This document shows, one piece after another, positions 52,855 to 61,779 of a stretch of 64,000 bases of DNA. This DNA comes from G965237725 sp965237725 (GTDB taxonomy: Bacteria > Pseudomonadota > Gammaproteobacteria > Arenicellales > Poriferihabitantaceae). Under the pieces are notes generated by a model, which was given only the letters and a program-made list of their open reading frames with translations, had not been told where the DNA came from and searched no databases. Both the position numbers and the translations under genes were made by a program. Position 1 is the stretch's first letter. Each line of letters starts with the position of its first letter. The stretch is taken from the NCBI GenBank assembly GCA_965237725.1, contig OZ250151.1, positions 4,154,001-4,218,000 of the forward strand, written 5' to 3'.

Positions 52855-54126
52855 CTATAATAATTTCTGGATTTTCAGAAATTGAAAAAGTTTTTCAGAT
52901 GCGAGTTGATGGCCTGCCTCATTCCAGTGTGAATCTCCATAATAGAATAGCTTTTTCTCGGATACATTATGGAACTTCTTAAATTCGGGCAATAGATTTA
53001 AATATGGAATTCCTAATTTTTTGAGCATTTGTGAAAGGCGTTTATATGCAATTGGATTCTCCAGGCAAAGTTTTTCTCCAGCAACGGATCTTTTAATCGT
53101 CTCTTTCATCAACTTACTTTCCACTTCCGCTCGAGCTGGAACTGAGAATACGATCAATTGGGCATCTGCCTTTTGTACTTCAGCTGCAAGGCGTTCAAAA
53201 ATTTTACGCGTAATTCTCCAGGAGTCAGCATATTCATTAGTTTCGTTGCAATAATACATTCCAACCCTGGTTAATAACTTATCTGCACTATATTGTAGAA
53301 TTGCCTGATTCTTTCTGGAAGGGAAATACTTGTCTGCATATCCTAATTTATGAATTGCACTATATTTCAAATTTTCCAAAGCAACACTGCCAATTTTGAT
53401 CAGTGCTGAACGAGTTCCCCAGCTGCCAAGAATCGAATCAGCACCGCTTTCTTCGAGCTTCTTCAGTCTATCCTGATAGACATTCAAAGAATGTTCATAA
53501 TTTACTGTCGTAATTTCCCAGTCTGGCAGTTTTTCGATTCTTAAAAACGGCCGCCCACTTTTCACTCCTGAATTTTCCTTGTGTATATTTTGTAATTCTA
53601 AACTATTATCGACCAGGTCATTGCCAATATAAAATCCGAGTAAAACAATATCGGGCTTATACCTCTTCCCGGCATCTCGAAATACAAGATATTCTTGTAA
53701 CGTCCCATACCCGCCGACACCAAGATTAATTGATTCAAGATTGATTGATTGTTCCAGGGCTACCTGTTCAATTACTTTTGGAAGCGAATCCCTGAGTTCT
53801 ACGGTATATCCTTCCATATACGAATCACCAAGCACAACAATACGTCGCACACCAGGTTTTTTTTGAATTGCATGTTCTGTATCTCTCCACCCTTTGCTGT
53901 TGTATTTTACAGAAACATTTCGTCCATCTGTATTTTTAGTCGAATGAGCATAAGGCTGTAATGACCAACCATAAACTGGATGTGGTACCCGCAATACTGA
54001 AGAATTACTTGGATTCGGAGAACGTAAAACCCGCAGAGTTATTTCCGCTAGAGCGAGACAGAGACAAAAGCTCGTAATTAACAGCAGAACTTCCGGGCTA
54101 ATTTTTTGTTTTAGCTTTTTCATCAC
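52855..54126 (-). CDS. Membrane-anchored SGNH/GDSL hydrolase
   Basis: 423 aa with an N-terminal transmembrane or signal segment (EVLLLITSFCLCLALAEITLRVL). SGNH blocks: VVLGDSYMEGYT (Ser), LGVGGYGTLQEY (Gly), FYIGNDLVDNS (Asn) and the catalytic dyad DSHWNEAGHQLA. This AlgJ/DltD-like type often deacetylates or acetylates extracellular polysaccharides. Convergent with the ProC-like gene and unrelated to it. Confidence 0.85.
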   Translation of the reverse strand: MMKKLKQKISPEVLLLITSFCLCLALAEITLRVLRSPNPSNSSVLRVPHPVYGWSLQPYAHSTKNTDGRNVSVKYNSKGWRDTEHAIQKKPGVRRIVVLGDSYMEGYTVELRDSLPKVIEQVALEQSINLESINLGVGGYGTLQEYLVFRDAGKRYKPDIVLLGFYIGNDLVDNSLELQNIHKENSGVKSGRPFLRIEKLPDWEITTVNYEHSLNVYQDRLKKLEESGADSILGSWGTRSALIKIGSVALENLKYSAIHKLGYADKYFPSRKNQAILQYSADKLLTRVGMYYCNETNEYADSWRITRKIFERLAAEVQKADAQLIVFSVPARAEVESKLMKETIKRSVAGEKLCLENPIAYKRLSQMLKKLGIPYLNLLPEFKKFHNVSEKKLFYYGDSHWNEAGHQLASEKLFQFLKIQKLL

Positions 54127-54238
54127 AATTGCTACAGATAACTTTTTTTGAACTACTTAGGTACCCCAAATCATGAGTGGGATTTCTAACATAAATGATT
54201 AAGGTAATGAATTTGGTACTCATTTACTACAATAGATT

Positions 54239-55129
54239 TTAACCATTATTCTCCAACCAGTTTCTGAAAATTATTGTTTCGGGTTTAGTAGTGGCCTTTT
54301 TAGGCAGCATCAAATAAAACTTTGCGCCTGTGGTTAGTGATTTTTTCGTTGGCCTTACAAGTTTTCCGTCATCAAGTTCAGAATCCACCAGATTAGACCA
54401 GGCCAATGCGATACCCTGACCAGCCAACGCCGCCTGAATGACCATTGGATAATTGTTTACCACAAATCGGTTGTCAAATTTTTTCATTGAGATTTTCATG
54501 GCATCAAACCATTCAGGCCAGTTTATCCAGTCTTCATCTGATTCGAGCCAGATAAGATTATCTGACGGTACTTTTCCAAACTGAAATTTGTTTAGGTTTG
54601 CTTGATAAAATTCCGGACTGCACACAGGAAAAATTTCTTCATCAAATAAACCGGTGGAATCGCAATTTTCAGGGGTTTTTCGACTGTAATAAAACGCCAG
54701 GTCATGTTTGAATTTATCCAGATCGGCAAGATTGTCTCTGGCGACAATCCGAATTTGTATATCATTGTGTTGTTGGCGAAAGTTTGGAATTCGTGGCAAC
54801 AAATACATCGACGCCAGCGCACCGGAAGTGACCAGTGTGACCTGACTGGATTCATCCGGACCAACCAGGGTTTCGGTGACGTCACCCAATTGCTGGAGTA
54901 GATGGGCGATTGAAACATAATAGTTGTGTCCGTCGTCGGTTAAAACTACCTGACGGTTTTCGCGAATGAACAGATCACGATCGAGAAATAATTCCAGTTG
55001 TCGGATTTGTCGACTCACCGCGCCCTGGGTCACATTAAGTTCTGTGGACGCCCTGGTGAAACTCTGCAAACGAGCTGCGGCTTCAAAATAGATCAAGCTT
55101 TTAAGCGGTGGTAGGCGTTTGTTAGCCAT
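54239..55129 (-). CDS. LysR family transcriptional regulator (GcvA-like)
   Basis: 296 aa. N-terminal winged HTH: LKSLIYFEAAARLQSFTRASTELNVTQGAVSRQIRQLELFLDRDLFIRENR, the GcvA-like subgroup. C-terminal effector domain (about residues 95-290) of the periplasmic-binding type. Divergent from the Rieske oxygenase at 55245, with an inverted repeat in the gap, so it probably controls that gene. Inducer unknown; a quaternary amine is plausible given the neighbours. Confidence 0.9.
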   Translation of the reverse strand: MANKRLPPLKSLIYFEAAARLQSFTRASTELNVTQGAVSRQIRQLELFLDRDLFIRENRQVVLTDDGHNYYVSIAHLLQQLGDVTETLVGPDESSQVTLVTSGALASMYLLPRIPNFRQQHNDIQIRIVARDNLADLDKFKHDLAFYYSRKTPENCDSTGLFDEEIFPVCSPEFYQANLNKFQFGKVPSDNLIWLESDEDWINWPEWFDAMKISMKKFDNRFVVNNYPMVIQAALAGQGIALAWSNLVDSELDDGKLVRPTKKSLTTGAKFYLMLPKKATTKPETIIFRNWLENNG

Positions 55130-55141
55130 CAGAGGTTAATA

Positions 55142-55158
55142 CATGATTTTTTCTCATG
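55142..55158. promoter_or_regulatory. Candidate LysR operator in the lysR-Rieske gap
   Basis: CATGA-TTTTTTC-TCATG, a perfect inverted repeat of 5-bp arms spaced by 7 bp. It lies between the divergent LysR and Rieske starts. It also fits the T-N11-A pattern of LysR sites. Based on symmetry and position only. Confidence 0.45.
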
Positions 55159-55244
55159 TATTATTGCATAAAAATCGCTTGTTTCATGGATTATCACAGG
55201 TAAATATCAGTCCATTAATTTTTACTGAACTTCGGATTTAATTT

Positions 55245-56444
55245 ATGAATACTCCCATTCTGGCCACCAAGAATAAAATCACCCTGGAAGATTTACAGGC
55301 CATTGATCTTCCTATTTCTCAGGCCAAAGGTTTACCTAATCCGGCATATACCGATCAGTCCTATTTTGAATTTGAGCGCAACAACATTCTGGCTAAAAAC
55401 TGGACTGCCATAGGGTTTGTCGATCAGCTGGAAGAAAAAATGATTCGCCCACTGAATTTTATGGGCTTACCGATTTTCATAAGCAAAACCGCTGACGGAG
55501 AAATTAAAGTTTTTCATAACGTCTGCAGCCATCGGGGAACCAGGCTCGTGACAAAAGAAAGGCAAACCAATGGACTCATCGTATGCCCGTACCATTCCTG
55601 GACTTATTCCGTAGACGGAGAATTGAAGGCGACGCCACATATTGGAGGGGTTGGCGTTCATCAGATTGATGGCTTCTCGTGCAAAGATCGCGGCTTGAAA
55701 GAAATTCGCTGCCATATCTGGTTGGGCATATTATTTGTAAACCTGGATGGAAATGCAGCAGACTTTGAGGTTGATGCTGGAGTTGCAATAAATCGGGCCC
55801 GGAACCTGATGGGAGAATCCGGTGAACAACTGATGCGGGTACCCGATAACCATGGCAGTATGTCCATCACACTGAACTCCAACTGGAAACTGGCAATTGA
55901 AAATTACCTCGAAGCCTACCACTTGCCATTTATCCATCCTGGACTGAATTCCTATTCACCACTGGAAGTGCATACACCAGAAGTTCATGGCGATAAGATT
56001 TCTGGGCAAGTAACCGCAACATTCGATCCTCAGCTGGATTCTGAACATCCACTGCCAATGTTTCCAAATTGGGATCAAGCTCGATTACGAACCGGCGACT
56101 ACCCCGCAATTTATCCAAATCTGTTGATGGGTTTCCAGGCCAATCACATTTTTGCGATGATTATTGTTCCCCTTACGTCGACTACAAGCATTGAAGAATT
56201 AAAATTATTTTATGTAGGTAATGGTGCAAGCGATGAACGTTTTGAAAGCGCCAGAAAATCCAACCTCGAAGCCTGGGTAACGGTTTTTAACGAAGATATC
56301 GGTCCTTGTGAAAATATGCAGATTGGCCGGCAGTCACCAGGATATCAGGGTGGCGGATTTTCTCCTGTACTCGATACCTGCTCCCATCATTTTCATAAAT
56401 GGATTGGACGGCAGTATCAGGCAGCTATGGCCGAAACGGCCTGA
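55245..56444 (+). CDS. Rieske non-heme iron oxygenase alpha subunit (first copy)
   Basis: 399 aa. Rieske [2Fe-2S] ligands: NVCSHRGTRLV and IVCPYHSWTY (C-x-H...C-x2-H). Mononuclear iron site in NWKLAIENYLEAYHLPFIHPGL: two His of the facial triad, preceded by Glu where many ring-hydroxylating dioxygenases have the bridging Asp. Glu at that position is known in carnitine oxygenase CntA. The alpha subunit alone is present; no reductase gene is nearby. Divergent from a LysR gene. Candidate role: oxidative N-demethylation of a betaine-type amine. Confidence 0.88.
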   Translation: MNTPILATKNKITLEDLQAIDLPISQAKGLPNPAYTDQSYFEFERNNILAKNWTAIGFVDQLEEKMIRPLNFMGLPIFISKTADGEIKVFHNVCSHRGTRLVTKERQTNGLIVCPYHSWTYSVDGELKATPHIGGVGVHQIDGFSCKDRGLKEIRCHIWLGILFVNLDGNAADFEVDAGVAINRARNLMGESGEQLMRVPDNHGSMSITLNSNWKLAIENYLEAYHLPFIHPGLNSYSPLEVHTPEVHGDKISGQVTATFDPQLDSEHPLPMFPNWDQARLRTGDYPAIYPNLLMGFQANHIFAMIIVPLTSTTSIEELKLFYVGNGASDERFESARKSNLEAWVTVFNEDIGPCENMQIGRQSPGYQGGGFSPVLDTCSHHFHKWIGRQYQAAMAETA

Positions 56445-56507
56445 CCCCAAACCATCATAAGGTTTTGCCGCAAAGGTTGCGCGCCGAATATCGTCAGACC
56501 CCGTCAT

Positions 56508-56533
56508 TCCGGAAGGCTGAAAGCCTATCCGGA
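56508..56533. terminator. Hairpin between the convergent Rieske genes
   Basis: TCCGGAAGGCT (56508-56518) and AGCCTATCCGGA (56522-56533) form a stem with one bulged A and a 3-nt loop. It lies within a GTCATTCCGG-type stretch that recurs in many gram-negative genomes. It probably acts as a bidirectional terminator or is a REP-like repeat. Confidence 0.55.
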
Positions 56534-56628
56534 ATCCTCTGATTGGAAAACCAGTTTCTGAATTGGTGCCTAAAGTAACTCTCTGGACATAACCAAAATG
56601 AATGCCTTGTCCTCACCAGGATAAGCCA

Positions 56629-57786
56629 TCACAAAGATTTATCGCACAGATTCCGTGCCAGATACTGCGTAAACTCATGGTTCTGCTGTTCGAGCCAGCA
56701 TAACGGTCCGGGTGACGACAGGGGTGCATGGACGCCTTTATACAGTCCTTCGATTATAAATCGGTCTTCTTCATTGACCTGATCGAGAATATCGCTGACT
56801 TCGTTGATCAGGGACTGCTTGTCTTCACTGGCTTCAAGCACTTCAGGGGCAATAGCCGCGCCATAACGAATATAAATCTGCCCGGTACCTTTAGGTTGAA
56901 TTGAAATGTACCAAAGATGATCGGGGGCCAGAATATAAAAATGGGTGGGAAATACGCCAATCAGTAAAGACGTTTTTCGCTGGTCTCCTGAAAGGGATTC
57001 ATTATCATCGTGGGCCCGCCCGATTCGCGCGCCATAAGATTTTGTAAAGGTCTGATAAGTGAATGCAGGATCAGGTGGGCTATCCGAGAATCGGGTTTCA
57101 TCCACGGTCAAGTGCTCACCAACGGTAGAGCTGTGAGTTACTGGCAGGTGATAGCCTTCAATAAAATTTTCAACCAGTTGTTTCCAGTTTCCCGTCCATT
57201 CATAATCCTGTTGCACAACGTGTACATAGTCCGCCATGTTGTAGTCCGATACAATTTTATGTAACTCCGCCAGCTGAACCGCTACGGGTTCGATTTCTTC
57301 ATCTAAGCTTACATATATCCAGCCTTCCCAAATTTCACTCCGAACTTTGGGCAGTTTAAAATTTTTGGCATTGAAGTAAGGATTATCCTGCATATGGGGT
57401 GCGCCGATTAACTGACCCTGTTTGTCATAGGTCCAGCCATGGTAAGGGCAGATAATTTTTTCACAGCTGCCAGTATTTTCTAGCAGGCGCATCATGCGAT
57501 GTAAACAGACGTTAGAGAAAGCGGTAATCTCACCATCATCCTGGCGCATCACTGTGACCGGTTGATAAGCCAGATGATGGGTCAGATAATCACCTGGGTT
57601 TGGAATAAAATCTGATCGCCCGACACATACCCACTGCTTGTAAAAAATTTCTTTTTCTTCCAGACGCAAAAACTCATCAGACATATAAACACCGCTCGGT
57701 AGTCCGGTAGCCTGGTTGAGTGGTGCGTCCGCCAATTCTTTCAATCTGGCCAATAAATCTTTGAGTTTTGGTTTCCCTTTTGACAT
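56629..57786 (-). CDS. Rieske non-heme iron oxygenase alpha subunit (second copy)
   Basis: 385 aa. Rieske ligands in NVCLHRMMRLL and IICPYHGWTYD. Iron site in NWKQLVENFIEGYHLPVTHSST, again with Glu before the YH of the triad, like the first copy. Overall it is clearly diverged from the gene at 55245, so they are unlikely to be a recent duplication. The N terminus PLNQATGLPSGVYMSDEFLRLEEKEIFYKQWVCVGRSDFIPNPGDY is typical of this class. Divergent from the XRE-cupin gene, 233 bp away. No ferredoxin or reductase partner is adjacent. Confidence 0.88.
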   Translation of the reverse strand: MSKGKPKLKDLLARLKELADAPLNQATGLPSGVYMSDEFLRLEEKEIFYKQWVCVGRSDFIPNPGDYLTHHLAYQPVTVMRQDDGEITAFSNVCLHRMMRLLENTGSCEKIICPYHGWTYDKQGQLIGAPHMQDNPYFNAKNFKLPKVRSEIWEGWIYVSLDEEIEPVAVQLAELHKIVSDYNMADYVHVVQQDYEWTGNWKQLVENFIEGYHLPVTHSSTVGEHLTVDETRFSDSPPDPAFTYQTFTKSYGARIGRAHDDNESLSGDQRKTSLLIGVFPTHFYILAPDHLWYISIQPKGTGQIYIRYGAAIAPEVLEASEDKQSLINEVSDILDQVNEEDRFIIEGLYKGVHAPLSSPGPLCWLEQQNHEFTQYLARNLCDKSL

Positions 57787-58019
57787 ATAGGTAAATGAGT
57801 AAATTTAAATGAATGCAAAACAAGGCATCATGCCAACCAGGGTATAGTTTACTAATTTCATCGCCTTTATCCTAAACTTTTTCATAAGTTATGTGCTTAA
57901 ATTGGGTGATAAGATAATCGTTCTAGTTCGAATACTGAGCAGAATCAAAAATTTTAATGAATGGTTTTGGATAAATACTAAAAATTCTTATTTGCAATAT
58001 TCAAGAAAAATAATTTTCA

Positions 58020-58625
58020 ATGACTGAAAAAGATCCCTCACATTATGTTCCCGAACACGCCTTGGAACTGGCCATAGGACGACAGGTTAAATCGTTTCGG
58101 GTTAAGCAGGGGATAACGGTGGCTGACCTTGCTCGTCAGGCAGACCTGTCCCCTGGCATGTTATCCAAGGTAGAAAATGGGCTGACGTCGCCTTCTCTGG
58201 CTACCCTGCATTCCCTGGCCGAGGCCCTTAACGTGCCCGTGACTTCGCTATTTCGAATGTATGAAGAGACTCGTGAAGCTACCAATGTAAAAGCTGGAGA
58301 AGGTCTGACCATTGAAAGGCAAGGTACCCGTGCGGGACATCAATATCAGTTACTGGGTCATTCCAGTGGTCAGTCCCCAGCTGTTGAACCTTATTTGATT
58401 ACCTTGTCGGAAAAATCCGATGTATTTCCGCTATTTCAACACGAAGGTGTGGAATTTATTTATGTCCTCGAAGGCGAAGTCATTTATCGTCATGCCAACA
58501 AAACCTATCATCTTTATCCAGGTGATTCGCTTTATTTCGATTCCGATGCGCCCCACGGCCCCGAAGAATTGATTGAATTACCGATTAAGCTACTCACGAT
58601 CATTGTAGGCCGTTCTGTGGATTAA
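58020..58625 (+). CDS. XRE-cupin transcriptional regulator
   Basis: 201 aa. N-terminal XRE HTH (about residues 16-72): QVKSFRVKQGITVADLARQADLSPGMLSKVENGLTSPSLATLHSLAEAL. C-terminal cupin (about 120-200): FQHEGVEFIYVLEGEVIYRHANKTYHLYPGDSLYFDSDAPHG. Such dual-domain regulators sense small organic molecules. It lies between a Rieske oxygenase (divergent) and the glxBCD-glnT genes (same strand, 110 bp), so either or both may be its targets. Confidence 0.9.
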   Translation: MTEKDPSHYVPEHALELAIGRQVKSFRVKQGITVADLARQADLSPGMLSKVENGLTSPSLATLHSLAEALNVPVTSLFRMYEETREATNVKAGEGLTIERQGTRAGHQYQLLGHSSGQSPAVEPYLITLSEKSDVFPLFQHEGVEFIYVLEGEVIYRHANKTYHLYPGDSLYFDSDAPHGPEELIELPIKLLTIIVGRSVD

Positions 58626-58735
58626 AGTTTCATCAACTACGTTGTTTCCTGTTGTGAATTAATATTAACTATGGGTGGATTTTACCTGGTATTGCTGATA
58701 ACCTCCGCTGATTAAATTTTAACCAGGAAATCGTT

Positions 58736-59635
58736 ATGTGCGGAATAGTCGGTTTATATACCAAGTCTCCGGAACTGGAGGCCAATTTGGGCGGCATGCT
58801 GGCAGATATGCTAGTGCAAATGACGGAAAGAGGGCCCGATAGCGCAGGATTTGCAATGTATCGCGATCCAGTGAGCGCGGATCAGGTCAAAATTACCCTG
58901 CAGTCAAACGATCAAGATCTCGACTGGTCCGATGTACAGAGTGCTGTTCAAGATGCAATTGACAAGAAGGCCACGGTGAGCCCACTGGGTAATCATGGTG
59001 TCCTCATTGCCAAATCTGAGACCGAGACATTGCTGGACTGGATTGAGAATAATCTGCCGGAATTGAAAGTAACCAGCGTCGGCAGCACAATCGAAATTTA
59101 CAAGGAAAAAGGGCTGCCTAATCAGGTTATTAAATCCTTTGGACTAAGTGCCATGAGCGGCACTCACGCCCTGGGCCATACTCGAATGGCAACGGAAAGT
59201 GCGGTAACCACGGAACATTCCCATCCATTTTCTACGGGACTCGATCTGTGTCTGGTACACAATGGATCGCTATCGAATCACAATAATTTACGAGACATGC
59301 TTAAAGGTGAAGGGATTCGCTTTACCACAGATAACGATAGCGAAGTTGCAGCGGGTTATCTAACCTGGCGTATGGGCCAGGGTGCAAGTCTAAACGAGGC
59401 CATGGAAATGGCTCTGGAAGATCTGGATGGTTTCTATACATTCGCCATTGGCACCCGAGACGGTTTTGCAGTATTACGCGACCCCATCGCCTGCAAGCCG
59501 GCGGTTCTTGCAGAAACCGATGACTGGGTGGCGATGTCTTCAGAATATCGGGCCATCGCCCAGCTTCCCGGCAGTGAAAATGCCCGAATCTGGGAACCCG
59601 AACCGGCAACCATTTATAGTTGGGAGCGATCATAA
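58736..59635 (+). CDS. glxB: GlxB/MgsA: class II glutamine amidotransferase-like subunit
   Basis: 299 aa. The N-terminal nucleophile Cys follows Met (MCGIVGLY). Ntn-hydrolase features: TERGPDSAGFAMY, GTHALGHTRMATESAV, and HSHPFSTGLDLCLVHNGSLSNHNNLR, all as in the GltB/PurF glutaminase domain. Stands as a separate subunit of a glutamate-synthase-like complex. In methylotrophs this is MgsA of N-methylglutamate synthase; in rhizobia it is GlxB. Stop overlaps the next ATG by 1 base (TAATG). Confidence 0.9.
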   Translation: MCGIVGLYTKSPELEANLGGMLADMLVQMTERGPDSAGFAMYRDPVSADQVKITLQSNDQDLDWSDVQSAVQDAIDKKATVSPLGNHGVLIAKSETETLLDWIENNLPELKVTSVGSTIEIYKEKGLPNQVIKSFGLSAMSGTHALGHTRMATESAVTTEHSHPFSTGLDLCLVHNGSLSNHNNLRDMLKGEGIRFTTDNDSEVAAGYLTWRMGQGASLNEAMEMALEDLDGFYTFAIGTRDGFAVLRDPIACKPAVLAETDDWVAMSSEYRAIAQLPGSENARIWEPEPATIYSWERS

Positions 59636-60315
59636 TGAATAAATTTGATCTCAAAGATAGCGGTGTACGGGAATTAAATGCGGCCCTCCATCAGGATTCA
59701 GCCAACGGCGAAAAATTTATTGTTGCCAATCCGGGTGGCAAACACAATGTCGCATCCGGTGCCATGCATGACTGTGATGTCACCATCGATGGCCATGTGG
59801 GGTATTACTGTGCGGGCATGAATAAAAATGCCAAGGTCACTGTGAATGGCAATGCCGGCCCGGGTCTTGCAGAGAATATGATGTCCGGAAAAATTGTGGT
59901 TGAGGGCAATGCATCACAATACTGCGGTGCTACCTCCCAAGGCGGCCTGCTGGTGATTAAAGGTGACGCCGCTGCGCGGTGTGCCATATCCTTGAAAGGG
60001 GCCGATATTGTGGTCAGGGGGTCCATCGGCCACATGAGTGCATTTATGGCCCAAAGCGGTCGGCTGGTGGTTTGCGGCGACGCGGGAGATTCATTGGGTG
60101 ATTCAATATACGAAGCGCGATTATATGTGCGCGGTTCGGTAAAGAGCCTTGGCACGGATTGCATCGAGAAGCTCATGGAAGCCGAGCATAAATCCGAATT
60201 GGCAGAATTGTTAAAACAGGCAGGTATCGATGATTTCAGCGTAGGTGAATTTAAACGTTATGGCTCTGCCCGACAACTTTATAACTTTCAAATCGATAAT
60301 CTTGGTGCATATTAA
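59635..60315 (+). CDS. glxC: GlxC/MgsB: GltB C-terminal (GXGXG) domain-like subunit
   Basis: 226 aa from ATG 59635, which overlaps the glxB stop by one base. The GXGXG beta-helix domain shows repeated Gly motifs: DGHVGYYCAGMNKNAKVTVNGNAGPGLAENM, QGGLLVIKGDAAARCAISLKGADIVVRGSIGHMSAFMAQ and RLVVCGDAGDSLGDSIYEARLYVRG. Structural partner of the GlxB and GlxD subunits. Equivalent to MgsB in the N-methylglutamate pathway. Confidence 0.9.
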   Translation: MNKFDLKDSGVRELNAALHQDSANGEKFIVANPGGKHNVASGAMHDCDVTIDGHVGYYCAGMNKNAKVTVNGNAGPGLAENMMSGKIVVEGNASQYCGATSQGGLLVIKGDAAARCAISLKGADIVVRGSIGHMSAFMAQSGRLVVCGDAGDSLGDSIYEARLYVRGSVKSLGTDCIEKLMEAEHKSELAELLKQAGIDDFSVGEFKRYGSARQLYNFQIDNLGAY

Positions 60316-60348
60316 TCGGCGGACTGAAATAACTTTTGGGAAAAATTT

Positions 60349-61677
60349 ATGAGTGACAAAATTGACAGATCATGGTTGCTGGAGTCAGCAACATTTAGCC
60401 GTCCGGTAATACGGGAGATTCAGCGGGCAGCATCCGAAGGTATTTATGACATTCGCGGCTTTGGTGCCAAGCGGTCGGTACCCACATTTGATGATTTACT
60501 TTTCCTCGGCGCTAGTATGTCGCGCTATCCATTGGAAGGGTATCGGGAAAAATGTGACACCTCGGTTACCCTGGGTACACGCTATGCCAAAAATCCCATA
60601 ACCATTTCCACACCCATCACCATTGCAGGGATGAGCTTTGGTGCATTATCTGCTCAAGCCAAAGAAGCACTCGGTCGAGGTGCCAGCGAAGTGGGTACCA
60701 GCACCACAACCGGCGACGGCGGAATGACCCCCGAAGAAAGAGGGCATTCGAAGTTGCTGGTTTATCAATATCTGCCTTCCCGCTATGGTATGAATCCCGA
60801 TGACCTGCGTAAAGCGGATGCCATCGAAGTGGTGGTCGGGCAGGGCGCGAAACCCGGTGGCGGTGGAATGTTGCTGGGTCAAAAAATAAGTGAGCGTGTG
60901 GCCGGTATGAGAAATCTGCCTGAAGGCATTGATCAGCGTAGCGCCTGTCGTCATCCCGACTGGACCGGCCCGGATGATCTGGAAATTAAAGTTGAAGAAC
61001 TTCGTGAGCTCACCGACTGGCAAGTTCCGATTTACATTAAGGTTGGGGCGACTCGAACCTTCTTTGACGTGCAACTGGCAGTTAAAGCCGGCGCCGATGT
61101 TGTAGTCGTAGATGGCATGCAGGGCGGTACTGCGGCTACCCAGGATGTGTTTATCGAACACGTTGGCATACCCACACTGCCCGCTACCCGAATTGCGGTG
61201 GACGCATTAAAAGATATGGGCATGCATCGAAAAGTACAGTTAATTGTGTCGGGTGGATTTAAATCAGGCGCAGATGTAGCTAAAGCCCTGGCTTTGGGTG
61301 CTGATGCAGTTTCTATTGGAACCGCAGCATTGATTGCCATGGGCGATAATGCGCCGGAACATGAAGCTGAATATAATGCACTGGGTACCAGCGCTGGCTA
61401 TTATGACGATTATCAGGATGGCAAAGATCCTGCGGGCATCTCTACACAGAATACAGACCTCGGCGCTCGCCTTGATCCGGAAGTGGCTGGTAAGCGGGTT
61501 GCAAATTATCTTCGCTGCCTGACCCTGGAAACCCAGACCCTAGCGCGGGCCTGTGGCAAGACTGATGTACACAACCTGGAGCCCGAAGACATGGTGGCGT
61601 TGACCATCGAAGCGTCGGCTATGGCGAAAGTACCTCTCGCTGGTACAGACTGGATTCCTGGCAATAGCAAGTTTTAA
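60349..61677 (+). CDS. glxD: GlxD/MgsC: FMN-binding glutamate synthase-like subunit
   Basis: 442 aa TIM-barrel similar to the FMN domain of GltB. Signatures: TISTPITIAGMSFGALSAQAKEALGRGASEVGTSTTTGDGG, PGGGGMLLGQKISERVAG, VGATRTFFDVQLAVKAGADVVVVDGMQGGTAA, SGGFKSGADVAKALALGADAVSIGTAAL. The region where canonical GltB has clustered Cys for a 3Fe-4S centre has no such Cys cluster. It should transfer the nitrogen (ammonia or methylamine) to 2-oxoglutarate, using electrons from FMN. Third gene in the operon. Confidence 0.9.
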   Translation: MSDKIDRSWLLESATFSRPVIREIQRAASEGIYDIRGFGAKRSVPTFDDLLFLGASMSRYPLEGYREKCDTSVTLGTRYAKNPITISTPITIAGMSFGALSAQAKEALGRGASEVGTSTTTGDGGMTPEERGHSKLLVYQYLPSRYGMNPDDLRKADAIEVVVGQGAKPGGGGMLLGQKISERVAGMRNLPEGIDQRSACRHPDWTGPDDLEIKVEELRELTDWQVPIYIKVGATRTFFDVQLAVKAGADVVVVDGMQGGTAATQDVFIEHVGIPTLPATRIAVDALKDMGMHRKVQLIVSGGFKSGADVAKALALGADAVSIGTAALIAMGDNAPEHEAEYNALGTSAGYYDDYQDGKDPAGISTQNTDLGARLDPEVAGKRVANYLRCLTLETQTLARACGKTDVHNLEPEDMVALTIEASAMAKVPLAGTDWIPGNSKF

Positions 61678-61779
61678 ATCTATTGCGGATATTAATAACG
61701 GAATTTTAATAACATTGGATGTAGTTGGAAAATATATATAAAATCGGTGTTAAATCACATCACTAATTTGGGTAAACAC

